Source: Ornithinimicrobium sediminis (GTDB lineage Bacteria; Actinomycetota; Actinomycetes; Actinomycetales; Dermatophilaceae). Taken from it: a stretch of DNA of 64,000 bases. The translations under genes and the position numbers were made by a program. The notes under the pieces were generated by a model. The model searched no databases. It was not told the DNA's origin and saw only the letters and a program-made list of their open reading frames with translations. The DNA lies in contig NZ_JAJSDQ010000002.1 of NCBI RefSeq assembly GCF_021272345.1, positions 124,001 through 188,000 on the forward strand. Reading direction: 5' to 3'. Positions 1 to 16,739 of this stretch are shown one piece after another (within the stretch, counting starts at the first letter, position 1; each line of letters opens with the position of its first letter).

Positions 1-147
1 GCCGCGATGGACGAGATCCTGCGGCTGAAGCCGGCTGCAGCCAAGGGTCGCTACATCACCAAGGCGACCATGGCGACGACGATGGGCCCGGGCATCCCGC
101 TGGACACGTCGCGCACCAGCAACCTGGTGGACTCCGCCGCGGAGTGA
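1..147 (+). CDS. rplA: 50S ribosomal protein L1, C-terminal fragment
   Basis: The window opens inside a reading frame whose last 48 residues end at the TGA of 145-147. The peptide contains [21 protein letters not shown], which matches the C-terminal strand of ribosomal protein L1, the 23S rRNA-binding protein of the L1 stalk. The 5' part lies outside the window. A terminator-like hairpin follows at once, so rplA closes its own transcription unit (probably rplK-rplA, not visible here), and rplJ-rplL is transcribed separately downstream. Confidence 0.93.
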   Translation, partial: AAMDEILRLKPAAAKGRYITKATMATTMGPGIPLDTSRTSNLVDSAAE

Positions 148-170
148 GCTGACCTCATACGCATCACCCC

Positions 171-203
171 GAGGCCCCCTGAGCAGCACGCCCAGGGGGC
201 CTC
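171..203 (+). terminator. Terminator hairpin after rplA
   Basis: An 11-bp perfect stem (171-181 paired with 193-203) with an 11-nt loop lies 24 bases after the rplA stop. It has no clear T-tract, as is usual for GC-rich actinobacterial terminators. Confidence 0.75.
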
Positions 204-317
204 GTGCTGCCCGGCCCCCGGTGACCGATGTGCGCGCCGGTGTCCCTCTCGAAGCCGACACCGGCGCGCGGACCGGTCACGGGTGCGGGCGCGGTGGGGG
301 AGGACCACGGAGGGGAT

Positions 318-347
318 TTGGGTCGAGGGGCGGGGTGCGGATAGTCT
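318..347 (+). promoter_or_regulatory. Probable promoter of rplJ-rplL
   Basis: TTGGGT at 318-323 and TAGTCT at 342-347 are separated by 18 bases and resemble -35/-10 boxes of a housekeeping sigma factor. They lie just upstream of the structured L10 leader, so a start near 354 would include the whole leader. This is inferred from sequence pattern only. Confidence 0.5.
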
Positions 348-359
348 GTGCCTACCAAT

Positions 360-545
360 GACCGCCGGTCATCGGTGTGCCCTGCTCGCAAGAGCGAGGG
401 GCACACCGATCGAAGGCCCCGCATCGACGGGCGACCAGCGCAGGTGAACGAGTGTCAGTCAGCATCCTCTGCTGCCCGAGCCCCGTGCGCCTGCGCCGGG
501 GCTCCCGTCATGTCCGGGCCGTCCGGCACCACGTGACGAAGGAGG
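360..545 (+). promoter_or_regulatory. L10-type ribosomal protein leader of rplJ-rplL
   Basis: The untranslated region before rplJ holds a 12-bp stem (371-382 with 399-410) capped by a second short stem (384-387 with 392-395), followed by further G/C-rich hairpins up to the Shine-Dalgarno sequence. In bacteria the L10(L12)4 complex binds such a leader and represses its own translation. Position and the interrupted long hairpin fit that family; the kink-turn bases were not confirmed. This element accounts for most of the 402-base gap between rplA and rplJ. Confidence 0.65.
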
Positions 546-549
546 CCCC

Positions 550-1158
550 ATGGCGACACCTGAGAAGGCTGCAGCCATTGCCGAGCTGACGGAGAAGTTC
601 CGCGGCTCGGGTGCGGCCGTGCTCACCGAGTACCGCGGTCTGACCGTGGCCCAGCTCTCGCAGCTGCGGACCTCGATGCGTGAGCACGCGACCTACGCCG
701 TGGTGAAGAACACGCTCACCAAGCGTGCTGCTGCAGAAGCCGGCATCACCGGCTTCGACGAGCACCTGCAGGGCCCGACGGCCATCGCCTTCGTCACCGG
801 TGACCCGGTCGAGGCTGCCAAGGGACTGCGTGACTTCGCCAAGGCCAACCCCGCACTGGTGATCAAGGCCGGCCTGCTCGACGGTAAGCCGTTGACGGCC
901 GAGGAGATCACCAAGCTCGCCGACCTGGAGTCCCGCGAGACGCTGCTGGCCAAGCTGGCCGGCGCGATGAACGCCTCGCTGAGCCAGGCCGTCTACCTGT
1001 TCGCCGCGCCGCTGTCGCAGACCGCCCGGGTCGTCGACGCGCTGCGAGCCAAGGTCGAGGAGGAGGGTGAAAGCGCAACCGCCGACGCCCCCGCCGAGGC
1101 CACCACCGACGTCGCCGAGGGTGGCGACACGGACCCCAGCACCGCTGGGGACAGCTGA
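550..1158 (+). CDS. rplJ: 50S ribosomal protein L10
   Basis: A 202-residue protein starting at an ATG preceded by GAAGGAGG. The N-terminal half ([37 protein letters not shown]) is the rRNA-binding domain of L10, and the segment around residues 135-170 is the helix that anchors L7/L12 dimers on the stalk. L10 is usually about 165-180 residues; here an extra acidic, Ala-rich tail of roughly 30 residues follows. It is paired with rplL 69 bases downstream and sits behind an L10-type leader, so autoregulation is likely. Confidence 0.98.
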   Translation: MATPEKAAAIAELTEKFRGSGAAVLTEYRGLTVAQLSQLRTSMREHATYAVVKNTLTKRAAAEAGITGFDEHLQGPTAIAFVTGDPVEAAKGLRDFAKANPALVIKAGLLDGKPLTAEEITKLADLESRETLLAKLAGAMNASLSQAVYLFAAPLSQTARVVDALRAKVEEEGESATADAPAEATTDVAEGGDTDPSTAGDS

Positions 1159-1227
1159 GCCGGCTCGCCCGGACCAGCATCATCCACACCACGCCACTCA
1201 CGGCACCAGTAGGAAGGAACGCCCACC

Positions 1228-1617
1228 ATGGCGAAGCTGAGCACCGCAGAGCTCCTTGACGCGTTCAAGGAGATGACCCTGATCGAGCTGTCCGAGTTCG
1301 TGAAGGAGTTCGAGGACACCTTCAACGTCACCGCCGCGGCCCCCGTCGCCGTTGCCGGTGCCGCCCCCGCCGCCGGTGGCGGCGAGGCCGCCGAGGCCGA
1401 GGAGCAGGACGAGTTCGACGTCGTCCTCGAGGCCGCGGGCGACAAGAAGATCCAGGTCATCAAGGAGGTCCGCGCGCTGACCTCCCTCGGCCTCAAGGAG
1501 GCCAAGGACCTCGTGGACGGCGCCCCCAAGCCCGTCCTGGAGAAGGTCGACAAGGAGGCCGCCGAGAAGGCCAAGGAGGCCCTCGAGGGCGCCGGCGCCA
1601 CCGTCACCCTCAAGTGA
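1228..1617 (+). CDS. rplL: 50S ribosomal protein L7/L12
   Basis: A 129-residue acidic protein with the three L7/L12 parts: an N-terminal dimerisation domain (about 1-35, [21 protein letters not shown]), an Ala/Gly/Pro hinge (about 36-58) and a C-terminal factor-binding domain (about 60-129) with [11 protein letters not shown] and [14 protein letters not shown]. It recruits translational GTPases such as EF-Tu and EF-G to the ribosome. The start has AGGAAGGA upstream. Its length is normal for the family. Two hairpins close the unit downstream. Confidence 0.98.
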   Translation: MAKLSTAELLDAFKEMTLIELSEFVKEFEDTFNVTAAAPVAVAGAAPAAGGGEAAEAEEQDEFDVVLEAAGDKKIQVIKEVRALTSLGLKEAKDLVDGAPKPVLEKVDKEAAEKAKEALEGAGATVTLK

Positions 1618-1621
1618 CACC

Positions 1622-1642
1622 GTCCCGGGCCAGGCCCGGGAC
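1622..1642 (+). terminator. First hairpin after rplL
   Basis: An 8-bp stem (1622-1629 with 1635-1642) with a 5-nt loop starts five bases after the rplL stop codon. Together with the stronger hairpin that follows it probably ends the rplJ-rplL transcript. Confidence 0.6.
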
Positions 1643-1659
1643 ACCCCAGCACGTATGAC

Positions 1660-1688
1660 GGGCGGGACCACCCACGGTGGTCCCGCCC
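1660..1688 (+). terminator. Strong terminator after rplL
   Basis: A perfect 13-bp GC-rich stem (1660-1672 with 1676-1688) with a 3-nt loop. It separates rplJ-rplL from rpoB-rpoC, although read-through into rpoB is common in bacteria. Confidence 0.75.
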
Positions 1689-1853
1689 GTCCGCGTCGTG
1701 GCACCTCCCGGGGAGGTGCGGCACTCCCAGGACTTGACGTGGCCCCCGGGAGAGAGGACGATCGTCGCGTCCGCAGGCGACGACCAGGTCGCGGCTCCGT
1801 CGAGGAGACCCCCTGGAGGCCCGCGCAGAGGTCCGTCCGACCTCGGGGGAGGA

Positions 1854-1883
1854 TTGGACGGAGTGTGCCCAGATGTGTATGGT
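1854..1883 (+). promoter_or_regulatory. Probable rpoB-rpoC promoter
   Basis: TTGGAC at 1854-1859 and TATGGT at 1878-1883, spaced by 18 bases, are the best sigma-A-like pair in the 442-base gap before rpoB. Use of this promoter would give an untranslated leader of about 170 nt (roughly 1890-2059), in which I see no convincing conserved structure. Confidence 0.65.
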
Positions 1884-2059
1884 TGTGCTTTGCGCTGCCC
1901 TCCTCCAGCCCCACCTCTCCGGCCGGCCGACGACCGACCGCCTGTCACGCCCATCACGGTGTGCCGGCGTCCGTCCCGGGCTCACCCGTCGAGGACCGGG
2001 GCTTGTGGTGAGCACCGCGCTGACCTAGCCGCTTGTACAGGCCCGTGGAAGGACCATCC

Positions 2060-5000
2060 TTGGCTGCCTCGCGCACTGCGAAGAAGACTGTGTCCACCGC
2101 TCGGACGGCATCTGGCCGCCTGAGCTTTGCAAAGATTCGTGAGCCCCTGGAGGTCCCTGACCTCCTGGCGCTGCAGACGGAGAGCTTTGACTGGTTGCTC
2201 GGCAACGAGTCCTGGCAGGCTCGTGTCGCCGCAGCCAAGGACTCCGGGCGATCCGACGTCCCCGACCGCTCCGGTCTGGAGGAGATCTTCGAGGAGATCT
2301 CCCCGATCGAGGACTTCTCGGGGTCCATGTCGCTGTCGTTCCGCGACCACCGCTTCGAGGAGCAGAAGTACTCGATCGACGAGTGCAAGGAGCGGGACAT
2401 GACGTACTCCGCTCCGCTGTTCGTCACCGCGGAGTTCATCAACAACTCGACCGGTGAGATCAAGAGCCAGACGGTCTTCATGGGCGACTTCCCGCTCATG
2501 ACCGACCGAGGCACCTTCATCGTCAACGGCACCGAGCGTGTCGTGGTGTCCCAGCTGGTCCGGAGCCCCGGCGTGTACTTCGAGCGTGCGCTCGACAAGA
2601 CCTCCGACAAGGACGTCTACACCGCCAAGGTCATCCCCAGCCGTGGTGCCTGGCTCGAGTTCGAGATCGACAAGCGGGACATGGTCGGCGTGCGCGTCGA
2701 CCGCAAGCGCAAGCAGAGCGTCACCGTGCTGCTCAAGGCCCTCGGCTGGACCGAGGCCCAGATCCTGGAGGAGTTCGGCGACTACGAGTCGATCCGCCTC
2801 ACCCTGGAGAAGGACCACACGGCCGACCAGGACGAGGCGCTGCTGGACATCTACCGCAAGCTGCGCCCGGGCGAGCCGCCCACCCGCGAGGCGGCCCAGA
2901 CCCTGCTTGACAACCTGTACTTCAACCCCAAGCGGTACGACCTCGCGAAGGTCGGTCGCTACAAGATCAACAAGAAGCTGGGCCTGGAGGCCCCGCTCAG
3001 CGAGTCGGTGCTCGGGGTCGACGACATCGTGGCCACGATCCGCTACATCGTCGCCCTGCACGCCGGTGAGGAGTCCCTGCCGGTGACCCGGGAGGGTGAG
3101 GACACCGAGCTGCAGATCGAGGTCGACGACATCGACCACTTCGGCAACCGCCGCCTGCGCAGCGTCGGCGAGCTCATCCAGAACCAGGTCCGCACCGGCC
3201 TGTCGCGGATGGAGCGCGTGGTCCGTGAGCGGATGACCACCCAGGACGTCGAGGCGATCACGCCGCAGACCCTGATCAACATCCGGCCCGTCGTCGCCTC
3301 CATCAAGGAGTTCTTCGGCACCAGCCAGCTGTCCCAGTTCATGGACCAGAACAACCCGCTGGCCGGCCTGACCCACAAGCGCCGCCTGTCGGCACTGGGC
3401 CCGGGCGGCCTGTCGCGTGACCGTGCCGGCATGGAGGTCCGCGACGTCCACCCGTCGCACTACGGGCGCATGTGCCCGATCGAGACCCCTGAGGGTCCCA
3501 ACATCGGTCTGATCGGCTCGCTGGCCTCCTACGGACGGATCAACCCGTTCGGCTTCGTCGAGACGCCCTACCGCAGGGTCTTCGAGGGCAAGGTCAGCGA
3601 CGAGGTCGACTACCTGTCCGCCGACGAGGAGGACCGCTTCGTCATCGCGCAGGCCAACGCGCCGCTGCTCGACGACGGCACGTTCGAGGGCGAGCGCGTC
3701 CTGGTGCGCGCCAAGGAGGGCGAGGCGGTCGACGTCCCGGCCTCCGAGGTCGACTACATGGACGTCTCGGCCCGCCAGATGGTCTCGGCCGCGACCGCGA
3801 TGATCCCGTTCCTGGAGCACGACGACGCCAACCGTGCGCTGATGGGCGCCAACATGCAGCGTCAGGCCGTGCCGCTGGTCCGTGCCGAGGCCCCGCTGGT
3901 CGGGACCGGTATGGAGTGGCGTGCCGCCCTCGACTCCGGTGACGTGGTCCGTGCGACCAAGGCCGGCGTGGTGCAGGAGGTGTCCGCCGACCTGGTCTCC
4001 GTGGCCAACGACGACGGCACCTACACCAGCTACCGCGTGGACAAGTTCACCCGCTCCAACCAGGGCAACTGCTACAACCAGCAGGTCCGGGTGGACGAGG
4101 GTCAGCGTGTCGAGGACGGCCAGCTGCTGGCCGACGGTCCGGCGACCGACGGTGGGGAGATGGCGCTGGGCCGCAACCTGCTCGTGGCGTTCATGCCGTG
4201 GGAGGGTCACAACTACGAGGACGCGATCATCCTCTCCCAGCGTCTCGTGCAGGACGACGTCCTGTCCTCGATCCACATCGAGGAGCACGAGATCGACGCC
4301 CGCGACACCAAGCTGGGGCCGGAGGAGATCACCCGGGACATCCCGAACGTCTCCGACGAGGTGCTGGCCGACCTGGACGAGCGCGGCATCATCCGCATCG
4401 GCGCCGAGGTCCGCGACGGCGACCTGCTGGTCGGCAAGGTGACCCCCAAGGGTGAGACCGAGCTGACCCCGGAGGAGCGTCTCCTCCGCGCGATCTTCGG
4501 CGAGAAGGCGCGCGAGGTGCGCGACACCTCCATGAAGGTGCCGCACGGCGAGACCGGCACCGTCATCGGCGTCAAGGTCTTCGACCGTGACGAGGGTGAC
4601 GAGCTGCCCCCGGGCGTCAACCAGCTGGTGCGCGTCTACGTGGCGAACAAGCGCAAGATCACCGACGGTGACAAGCTCGCCGGCCGGCACGGCAACAAGG
4701 GCGTCATCTCCAAGATCCTGCCCGTCGAGGACATGCCGTTCCTCGAGGACGGCACACCGGTCGACATCGTGCTCAACCCGCTGGGTGTCCCCGGCCGCAT
4801 GAACGTGGGGCAGATCCTGGAGCTGCACCTCGGCTGGGCCGCTGCCCAGGGCTGGCAGATCGAGGGCCAGCCCGACTGGGCCAAGCTCATCCCCGAGGAC
4901 GCCCGCGAGGCCCCGCCGCGCAGCCGCGTCGCCAGCCCCGTCTTCGACGGTGCCCGCGAGGAGGAGATCACCGGTCTGCTGGAGTCGACCATGCCGGCCC

Positions 5001-5545
5001 GTGACGGACAGCGCCTCATCGGCGAGTCCGGCAAGGCCAGGCTGCTCGACGGTCGCTCCGGTGAGCCGTTCCCCGACCCGGTGTCGGTCGGCTACATGTA
5101 CATCCTGAAGCTGCACCACCTCGTGGACGACAAGATCCACGCGCGCAGCACGGGGCCGTACTCGATGATCACGCAGCAGCCGCTGGGTGGTAAGGCCCAG
5201 TTCGGTGGCCAGCGCTTCGGTGAGATGGAGGTGTGGGCCCTCGAGGCCTACGGTGCGGCCTACGCGCTGCAGGAGCTGCTCACCATCAAGTCCGACGATG
5301 TCACCGGCCGGGTCAAGGTCTACGAGTCGATCGTCAAGGGCGACAACGTGCCCGAGCCCGGCATCCCCGAGTCCTTCAAGGTGCTCATCAAGGAGATGCA
5401 GAGCCTGTGCCTGAACGTCGAGGTGCTCTCCAGCGACGGGACGCACATCGACCTCCGTGACTCCGACCAGGAGGTCTTCCGCGCGGCGGAGGAGCTCGGT
5501 ATCGACCTGTCCCGGCGCGAGCCGAGCTCGGTCGAGGAAGTCTGA
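2060..5545 (+). CDS. rpoB: DNA-directed RNA polymerase subunit beta
   Basis: The beta subunit of RNA polymerase, 1161 residues from the TTG at 2060. I chose this TTG because GGAAGGA ends 7 bases before it and the protein then begins MAASRTAKK, as in other actinobacteria; an upstream in-frame GTG at 2045 lies too close to that ribosome site. The rifampicin region ([28 protein letters not shown]) is wild-type at the residues equivalent to M. tuberculosis D435, H445 and S450 (here D429, H439, S444). The C-terminus carries the NVEVLSSDG end typical of beta. rpoC follows after 117 bases. Confidence 0.98.
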   Translation: MAASRTAKKTVSTARTASGRLSFAKIREPLEVPDLLALQTESFDWLLGNESWQARVAAAKDSGRSDVPDRSGLEEIFEEISPIEDFSGSMSLSFRDHRFEEQKYSIDECKERDMTYSAPLFVTAEFINNSTGEIKSQTVFMGDFPLMTDRGTFIVNGTERVVVSQLVRSPGVYFERALDKTSDKDVYTAKVIPSRGAWLEFEIDKRDMVGVRVDRKRKQSVTVLLKALGWTEAQILEEFGDYESIRLTLEKDHTADQDEALLDIYRKLRPGEPPTREAAQTLLDNLYFNPKRYDLAKVGRYKINKKLGLEAPLSESVLGVDDIVATIRYIVALHAGEESLPVTREGEDTELQIEVDDIDHFGNRRLRSVGELIQNQVRTGLSRMERVVRERMTTQDVEAITPQTLINIRPVVASIKEFFGTSQLSQFMDQNNPLAGLTHKRRLSALGPGGLSRDRAGMEVRDVHPSHYGRMCPIETPEGPNIGLIGSLASYGRINPFGFVETPYRRVFEGKVSDEVDYLSADEEDRFVIAQANAPLLDDGTFEGERVLVRAKEGEAVDVPASEVDYMDVSARQMVSAATAMIPFLEHDDANRALMGANMQRQAVPLVRAEAPLVGTGMEWRAALDSGDVVRATKAGVVQEVSADLVSVANDDGTYTSYRVDKFTRSNQGNCYNQQVRVDEGQRVEDGQLLADGPATDGGEMALGRNLLVAFMPWEGHNYEDAIILSQRLVQDDVLSSIHIEEHEIDARDTKLGPEEITRDIPNVSDEVLADLDERGIIRIGAEVRDGDLLVGKVTPKGETELTPEERLLRAIFGEKAREVRDTSMKVPHGETGTVIGVKVFDRDEGDELPPGVNQLVRVYVANKRKITDGDKLAGRHGNKGVISKILPVEDMPFLEDGTPVDIVLNPLGVPGRMNVGQILELHLGWAAAQGWQIEGQPDWAKLIPEDAREAPPRSRVASPVFDGAREEEITGLLESTMPARDGQRLIGESGKARLLDGRSGEPFPDPVSVGYMYILKLHHLVDDKIHARSTGPYSMITQQPLGGKAQFGGQRFGEMEVWALEAYGAAYALQELLTIKSDDVTGRVKVYESIVKGDNVPEPGIPESFKVLIKEMQSLCLNVEVLSSDGTHIDLRDSDQEVFRAAEELGIDLSRREPSSVEEV

Positions 5546-5551
5546 ACGTGC

Positions 5552-5589
5552 CCCGGCCGGCTCCCGCCCGCGAGGACGGGCCGGCCGGG
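5552..5589 (+). other. Hairpin in the rpoB-rpoC gap
   Basis: A 9-bp stem (5552-5560 with 5581-5589) with a small inner stem lies directly after the rpoB stop. The two genes are normally co-transcribed, so it may be a partial terminator or an RNA processing site rather than a full stop. Confidence 0.55.
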
Positions 5590-5662
5590 TGCCACGGCAT
5601 ACCCCCTGAAATCGATGTCACGACTAACTGAGACGAACTGATCTCACGAGAGAAGGAATCAC

Positions 5663-9580
<3,918 letters not shown>

Positions 9581-9594
9581 GCAGGACAGACCGA

Positions 9595-9659
9595 CCGGAC
9601 GCGCCGTGCCCCGGGCAGCCATCCCCGACAGGGATGCTGTCCGGGGGCGGCGCGTCCGG
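9595..9659 (+). terminator. Long terminator after rpoC
   Basis: A perfect 12-bp outer stem (9595-9606 with 9648-9659) continues inward through CCCCGG/CCGGGG and CATCCC/GGGATG pairs, so nearly the whole 65-base segment can fold into one hairpin. It lies 14 bases after the rpoC stop. Confidence 0.85.
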
Positions 9660-9674
9660 CGTCCGGCCGCGGAT

Positions 9675-9703
9675 TTGGTCCTGCTCTGCGCGGCCGGTAA
9701 CGT
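9675..9703 (+). promoter_or_regulatory. Probable str operon promoter (rpsL-rpsG-fusA-tuf)
   Basis: TTGGTC at 9675-9680 and TAACGT at 9698-9703 with a 17-base spacer. A start near 9710 would leave a leader of about 260 nt before rpsL. Confidence 0.6.
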
Positions 9704-9709
9704 AGAGAC

Positions 9710-9972
9710 TTGTGTGTGGGCTCGCCTGCGCACGGCCGGAACCGCTCGATGGGCCAGGACACGGACATCGGGTCGGAGCCGGCGCCGCTCTCGCCGGGCA
9801 GTCCGGTCTCACCATCTCATCCCACGACGGGCCGAGGTCTGCGGTGAGCCGGGAAGTGCAGGGGAGAGGCCCGACCGACACACCCGAACGCGGGTGCCGG
9901 GAGGGGGACGACCAAGGAGTGCTCTTCGCCCTGCGGCGGAGGCACGGACAACATCGATGTGACGGAGACTCT
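9710..9972 (+). other. Untranslated leader of rpsL
   Basis: This stretch between the predicted promoter and rpsL has no credible gene. The rpsL frame stays open upstream, but the upstream peptide shows no homology to S12 and the protein family starts at the GTG of 9973. Ribosomal protein S7 regulates the str operon in E. coli at a different site; I recognised no S7 target here. Confidence 0.45.
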
Positions 9973-10347
9973 GTGCCCACGATCAACCAGCTGGTCCGGA
10001 AGGGGCGGCAGGACAAGGTCAAGAAGACCAACAGTCCCGCCCTCAAGGGCAACCCGCAGCGACGCGGTGTCTGCACCCGCGTCTACACGACCACCCCGAA
10101 GAAGCCGAACTCTGCCCTGCGCAAGGTCGCCCGTGTGCGGCTCACCAGCGGCATCGAGGTCACGGCCTACATCCCGGGCGTCGGCCACAACCTGCAGGAG
10201 CACTCGATCGTGCTCGTGCGCGGCGGCCGTGTGAAGGACCTTCCAGGTGTCCGCTACAAGATCATCCGCGGGTCCCTGGACACGCAGGGCGTGAAGGGTC
10301 GCAACCAGGCCCGTTCCCGCTACGGCGCGAAGAAGGAGAAGAAGTAA
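9973..10347 (+). CDS. rpsL: 30S ribosomal protein S12
   Basis: S12, 124 residues from the GTG at 9973 ([12 protein letters not shown]), exactly the mycobacterial length; a longer in-frame opening upstream was rejected because S12 starts here. It lies in the decoding centre of the small subunit. The streptomycin-resistance positions are wild-type: K43 in [13 protein letters not shown] and K88 in [13 protein letters not shown]. The stop codon TAA shares its last base with the rpsG start, so the two genes are translationally coupled. Confidence 0.98.
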   Translation: MPTINQLVRKGRQDKVKKTNSPALKGNPQRRGVCTRVYTTTPKKPNSALRKVARVRLTSGIEVTAYIPGVGHNLQEHSIVLVRGGRVKDLPGVRYKIIRGSLDTQGVKGRNQARSRYGAKKEKK

Positions 10348-10817
10348 TGCCTCGCAAGGGCCCCGCTCCGAAGCGTCCCCTCATCGCCGACCCGGTCTAC
10401 AGCTCGCCCCTGGTGACGCAGCTGATCAACAAGATCCTGACGGACGGCAAGAAGTCCGTCGCCGAGACGATCGTCTACGGTGCCCTGGAGGGCTGCCGTG
10501 CCAAGACCGGCACCGACCCCGTGGCCACGCTGAAGCGCGCGCTCGACAACGTCAAGCCCGCCCTGGAGGTCAAGAGCCGCCGCGTGGGTGGCGCGACCTA
10601 CCAGGTGCCGATCGAGGTCAAGCCGAACCGCTCCACCACGCTGGCCCTGCGCTGGCTGGTCGGCTACTCGCGGCAGCGCCGTGAGAAGACCATGACCGAG
10701 CGGCTGATGAACGAGATCCTCGACGCCAGCAACGGTCTGGGTGCCGCGGTCAAGCGCCGCGAGGACACCCACAAGATGGCCGAGGCCAACAAGGCGTTCG
10801 CGCACTACCGCTGGTGA
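10347..10817 (+). CDS. rpsG: 30S ribosomal protein S7
   Basis: S7, 156 residues, the normal length. It nucleates assembly of the 30S head by binding the 3' domain of 16S rRNA. Recognisable blocks are [12 protein letters not shown] at the start, [29 protein letters not shown] and [11 protein letters not shown]. The ATG overlaps the rpsL stop by one base. fusA follows after 91 bases. Confidence 0.98.
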   Translation: MPRKGPAPKRPLIADPVYSSPLVTQLINKILTDGKKSVAETIVYGALEGCRAKTGTDPVATLKRALDNVKPALEVKSRRVGGATYQVPIEVKPNRSTTLALRWLVGYSRQRREKTMTERLMNEILDASNGLGAAVKRREDTHKMAEANKAFAHYRW

Positions 10818-10908
10818 CCCGCTCCGGGTGCCGACGCCCTCGGCGACGGCACCCCGGACCGCCAGCACACCGCATACCCAGCACCGCACTGAGCAGAGAA
10901 GAGAGACA

Positions 10909-13011
<2,103 letters not shown>

Positions 13012-13121
13012 GCAGTACACTCCCTGCGGGATGATGGACCACCAGAAGTAATCCACCCACGTCGCCACCTGCGTCAAAAGAGTCAGTGGCGAATCGCAAC
13101 AAGTCCTGAGGAGGACCCCCA

Positions 13122-14318
<1,197 letters not shown>

Positions 14319-14348
14319 CCCACCCCCTGGAAGCGCCAGGGACGTGAG

Positions 14349-14382
14349 AGGGGCCCATGCCGCGTATGCGGTGTGGGCCCCT
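14349..14382 (+). terminator. Terminator after tuf
   Basis: A 9-bp stem (14349-14357 with 14374-14382) plus an inner 4-bp stem (14360-14363 with 14368-14371). It ends the str operon ahead of the S10 operon. Confidence 0.8.
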
Positions 14383-14453
14383 TCGCTGTGCCCGCCGGGC
14401 GAGCCCGTTCGCCCTGTTACGAAGGGCCTTCCTGGGCCCGCTCCGCCACCGAT

Positions 14454-14483
14454 TTGAGTCGGCACGGTCCGTCGTGGCACACT
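14454..14483 (+). promoter_or_regulatory. Candidate S10 operon promoter
   Basis: TTGAGT at 14454-14459 and CACACT at 14478-14483 with an 18-base spacer. The -10 box is a poor match, so this is tentative, but it is the best placed pair between the tuf terminator and rpsJ. Confidence 0.35.
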
Positions 14484-14741
14484 GGGCAGGTTGCTTGTTG
14501 CGCGGCGTTGACCCATGTCCTCGCCGCCGGCCGTCCGGCACGCCGCAGCGGGACCTCGAGGGGTTCCCACGCGGCGGGCGATGGCAGCACAAGCCCCGGT
14601 CAGACGGGCTCCGGACGACACACACCGATCGCAGACTGATCACCGTGTGCCCGGAGGGAGGGCGACACGCCCGACCTCGGGGGTCGGAGCACTGACCGGC
14701 CAGACATGTAAGCGGTTCGACGAGAGAGAGTCAGACAAGCG
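14484..14741 (+). other. Long untranslated leader of the S10 operon
   Basis: About 250 bases precede rpsJ without a credible gene. Several short hairpins can form, for example around 14624-14650 (CACAC..GTGTG) and a GGGCG/CGCCC stem near 14660. In E. coli L4 binds the S10 leader to control this operon; the same arrangement here is possible but I cannot identify the L4 target from sequence alone. Confidence 0.4.
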
Positions 14742-15050
14742 ATGGCGGGACAAAAGATCCGCATCCGGCTGAAGTCGTATGACCACGAGGTCATCGACAG
14801 CTCGGCGCGCAAGATTGTCGACACGGTGACCCGTGCCGGCGCGACCGTGGTCGGCCCGGTGCCGTTGCCGACGGAGAAGAACGTGTTCTGCGTCATCCGG
14901 TCGCCTCACAAGTACAAGGACAGTCGCGAGCACTTCGAGATGCGCACGCACAAGCGCCTCATCGACATCGTCGACCCGACCCCCAAGGCGGTCGACTCGC
15001 TGATGCGTCTCGACCTGCCGGCCGACGTCAACATCGAGATCAAGCTGTAA
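14742..15050 (+). CDS. rpsJ: 30S ribosomal protein S10
   Basis: S10, 102 residues, the usual length ([19 protein letters not shown], then [35 protein letters not shown] in parts). It binds the 3' major domain of 16S rRNA and also takes part in NusB-dependent antitermination. It is the first gene of the S10 operon, separated from rplC by 16 bases. The start lies downstream of a purine-rich GAGAGAG. Confidence 0.98.
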   Translation: MAGQKIRIRLKSYDHEVIDSSARKIVDTVTRAGATVVGPVPLPTEKNVFCVIRSPHKYKDSREHFEMRTHKRLIDIVDPTPKAVDSLMRLDLPADVNIEIKL

Positions 15051-15066
15051 GGAGGTGCCTACGACC

Positions 15067-15723
15067 ATGACTGCTACCACTGAGCGCACCGTCAAGGGCG
15101 TCCTCGGCGAGAAGCTCGGCATGACCCAGGTCTGGGACGCCGACAACCGGCTGGTCCCGGTGACCGTGATCAAGGCCGGCCCCTGCGTCGTCACCCAGGT
15201 GCGGAGCACCGACACCGACGGCTACAACGCGGTCCAGATCGCCTACGGCGCCATCGACCCGCGCAAGGTCAACCAGCCGATGAAGGGCCACTTCGCCAAG
15301 GCCGGGGTCACCCCGCGCCGCCACCTGGTGGAGCTGCGCACGGCCGACGCCGGAGACTACGCCCTCGGGCAGGAGCTCACGGTGGAGACCTTCGAGGACG
15401 GCCAGCGCGTCGACGTCACGGGCACCACCAAGGGCAAGGGCTTCGCCGGTGTCATGAAGCGTCACAACTTCTCCGGTGTCAGTGCCTCGCACGGCTCGCA
15501 CCGCAACCACCGCAAGCCCGGCTCGATCGGCGGCGCGTCCACCCCGGGCCGCGTCTTCAAGGGCCTGAAGATGGCCGGCCGGATGGGTGGCGAGCGACAG
15601 ACCACCGCCAACCTCACGATCCACGCCGTGGACGCCGACAAGGGCCTGCTGCTGGTCAAGGGAGCCGTCCCCGGCCCCCGTGGCAGCGTCGTCCTGGTCC
15701 GCACTGCTGCGAAGGGGGCCTGA
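15067..15723 (+). CDS. rplC: 50S ribosomal protein L3
   Basis: L3, 218 residues from the ATG at 15067, placed 10 bases after AAGGAGGT; the in-frame GTG at 15055 overlaps that ribosome site and is less likely. L3 lies near the peptidyl-transferase centre. Family blocks include [13 protein letters not shown] near the start, [16 protein letters not shown] and the loop [23 protein letters not shown], which holds the glutamine-methylated or linezolid-linked region in other species. Second gene of the operon. Confidence 0.98.
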   Translation: MTATTERTVKGVLGEKLGMTQVWDADNRLVPVTVIKAGPCVVTQVRSTDTDGYNAVQIAYGAIDPRKVNQPMKGHFAKAGVTPRRHLVELRTADAGDYALGQELTVETFEDGQRVDVTGTTKGKGFAGVMKRHNFSGVSASHGSHRNHRKPGSIGGASTPGRVFKGLKMAGRMGGERQTTANLTIHAVDADKGLLLVKGAVPGPRGSVVLVRTAAKGA

Positions 15724-15728
15724 CCGTC

Positions 15729-16400
15729 ATGACGACGATCACCATCACCACTCCGACCGGTGGCGACGCCGGCACCCTGGAGTTGCCCGCCGAGATGTTC
15801 GACGTGCAGACCAACGTGCCGCTGATCCACCAGGTCGTCGTCGCCCAGCTCGCCGCGGCGCGTCAGGGCACGCACTCCACCAAGACGCGGGCCGAGGTCC
15901 GCGGCGGTGGTCGCAAGCCGTACCGCCAGAAGGGCACCGGCCGCGCCCGCCAGGGCTCGATCCGGGCGCCGCAGTTCGCCGGCGGTGGCGTCGTGCACGG
16001 CCCGAAGCCGCGTGACTACGCGCAGCGCACCCCGAAGAAGATGAAGGCGGCCGCCCTGCGCGGGGCCCTCTCCGACCGGGCGCGCCACGGTCGCATCCAC
16101 TGCCTGTCCGCCGTGGTCGAGGGCGACGCCCCGTCCACCAGGACGGCGCTGGCGGCCCTGTCGACGCTCACGACGCGACCGAACCTGCTCGTGGTCATCG
16201 ACCGCAGCGACCAGATCGGTGTCAAGAGCCTGCGCAACCTGGCCGACGTGCACGTGCTGTTCGTCGACCAGCTCAACACCTACGACGTGCTGTGCAGCGA
16301 CGACGTGGTCTTCACGCAGTCTGCACTGACCGCCTTCATCGACGGCACCGCCTCGTCCTCCGGGACGCCGGCCGCCGCTGCTCAGGAGGACACCAAGTGA
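15729..16400 (+). CDS. rplD: 50S ribosomal protein L4
   Basis: L4, 223 residues. The extended loop that reaches the exit tunnel is visible as [25 protein letters not shown] in parts and is wild-type in appearance; macrolide-resistance changes elsewhere map there. In E. coli L4 also represses its own operon. The C-terminal 15 residues are a Ser/Ala-rich tail ([13 protein letters not shown]). It starts five bases after rplC and overlaps rplW by four bases. Confidence 0.97.
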   Translation: MTTITITTPTGGDAGTLELPAEMFDVQTNVPLIHQVVVAQLAAARQGTHSTKTRAEVRGGGRKPYRQKGTGRARQGSIRAPQFAGGGVVHGPKPRDYAQRTPKKMKAAALRGALSDRARHGRIHCLSAVVEGDAPSTRTALAALSTLTTRPNLLVVIDRSDQIGVKSLRNLADVHVLFVDQLNTYDVLCSDDVVFTQSALTAFIDGTASSSGTPAAAAQEDTK

Positions 16401-16696
16401 GCACCGTGACCAACAAGGACCCCCGCGACGTGCTGCTGTCGCCGGTCGTGTCCGAGAAGTCCTACGCGCTGCTGGACCAGGGCAAGTACACCTTCCTGGT
16501 GGACCCCCGGTCCAACAAGTCCGAGATCAAGAAGGCCGTGGAGCAGATCTTCGGCGTGAAGGTCGAGTCGGTTCACACCATGAACCGCCAGGGCAAGGCG
16601 CGTCGCACACGCTTCGGGATGGGCAAGCGCAAGGACACCAAGCGCGCCATCGTGACGCTCAAGGAAGGCACCATCGACATCTTCGGCACTCTCTGA
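16397..16696 (+). CDS. rplW: 50S ribosomal protein L23
   Basis: L23, 99 residues from the GTG at 16397, which overlaps the rplD stop by four bases (GTGA). L23 sits at the tunnel exit and is the docking site for trigger factor and SRP. Motifs are [33 protein letters not shown] and the basic loop [22 protein letters not shown] longer in-frame opening upstream was rejected because the family begins just before [10 protein letters not shown]. Confidence 0.97.
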   Translation: MSTVTNKDPRDVLLSPVVSEKSYALLDQGKYTFLVDPRSNKSEIKKAVEQIFGVKVESVHTMNRQGKARRTRFGMGKRKDTKRAIVTLKEGTIDIFGTL

Positions 16697-16739
16697 GTGT
16701 CGCGGTAGTCGAGACGAGATCTTAAGGACTGCAACAACT

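Noticed and set aside
9712-9972. N-terminal extension of S12 in the open frame upstream of rpsL.
   Set aside because: S12 is 124 residues from the GTG at 9973, exactly the family length, and the upstream peptide has no homology.
10741-10908. N-terminal extension of EF-G overlapping rpsG.
   Set aside because: The family begins just before [20 protein letters not shown], and the GTG at 10909 has a purine-rich ribosome site.
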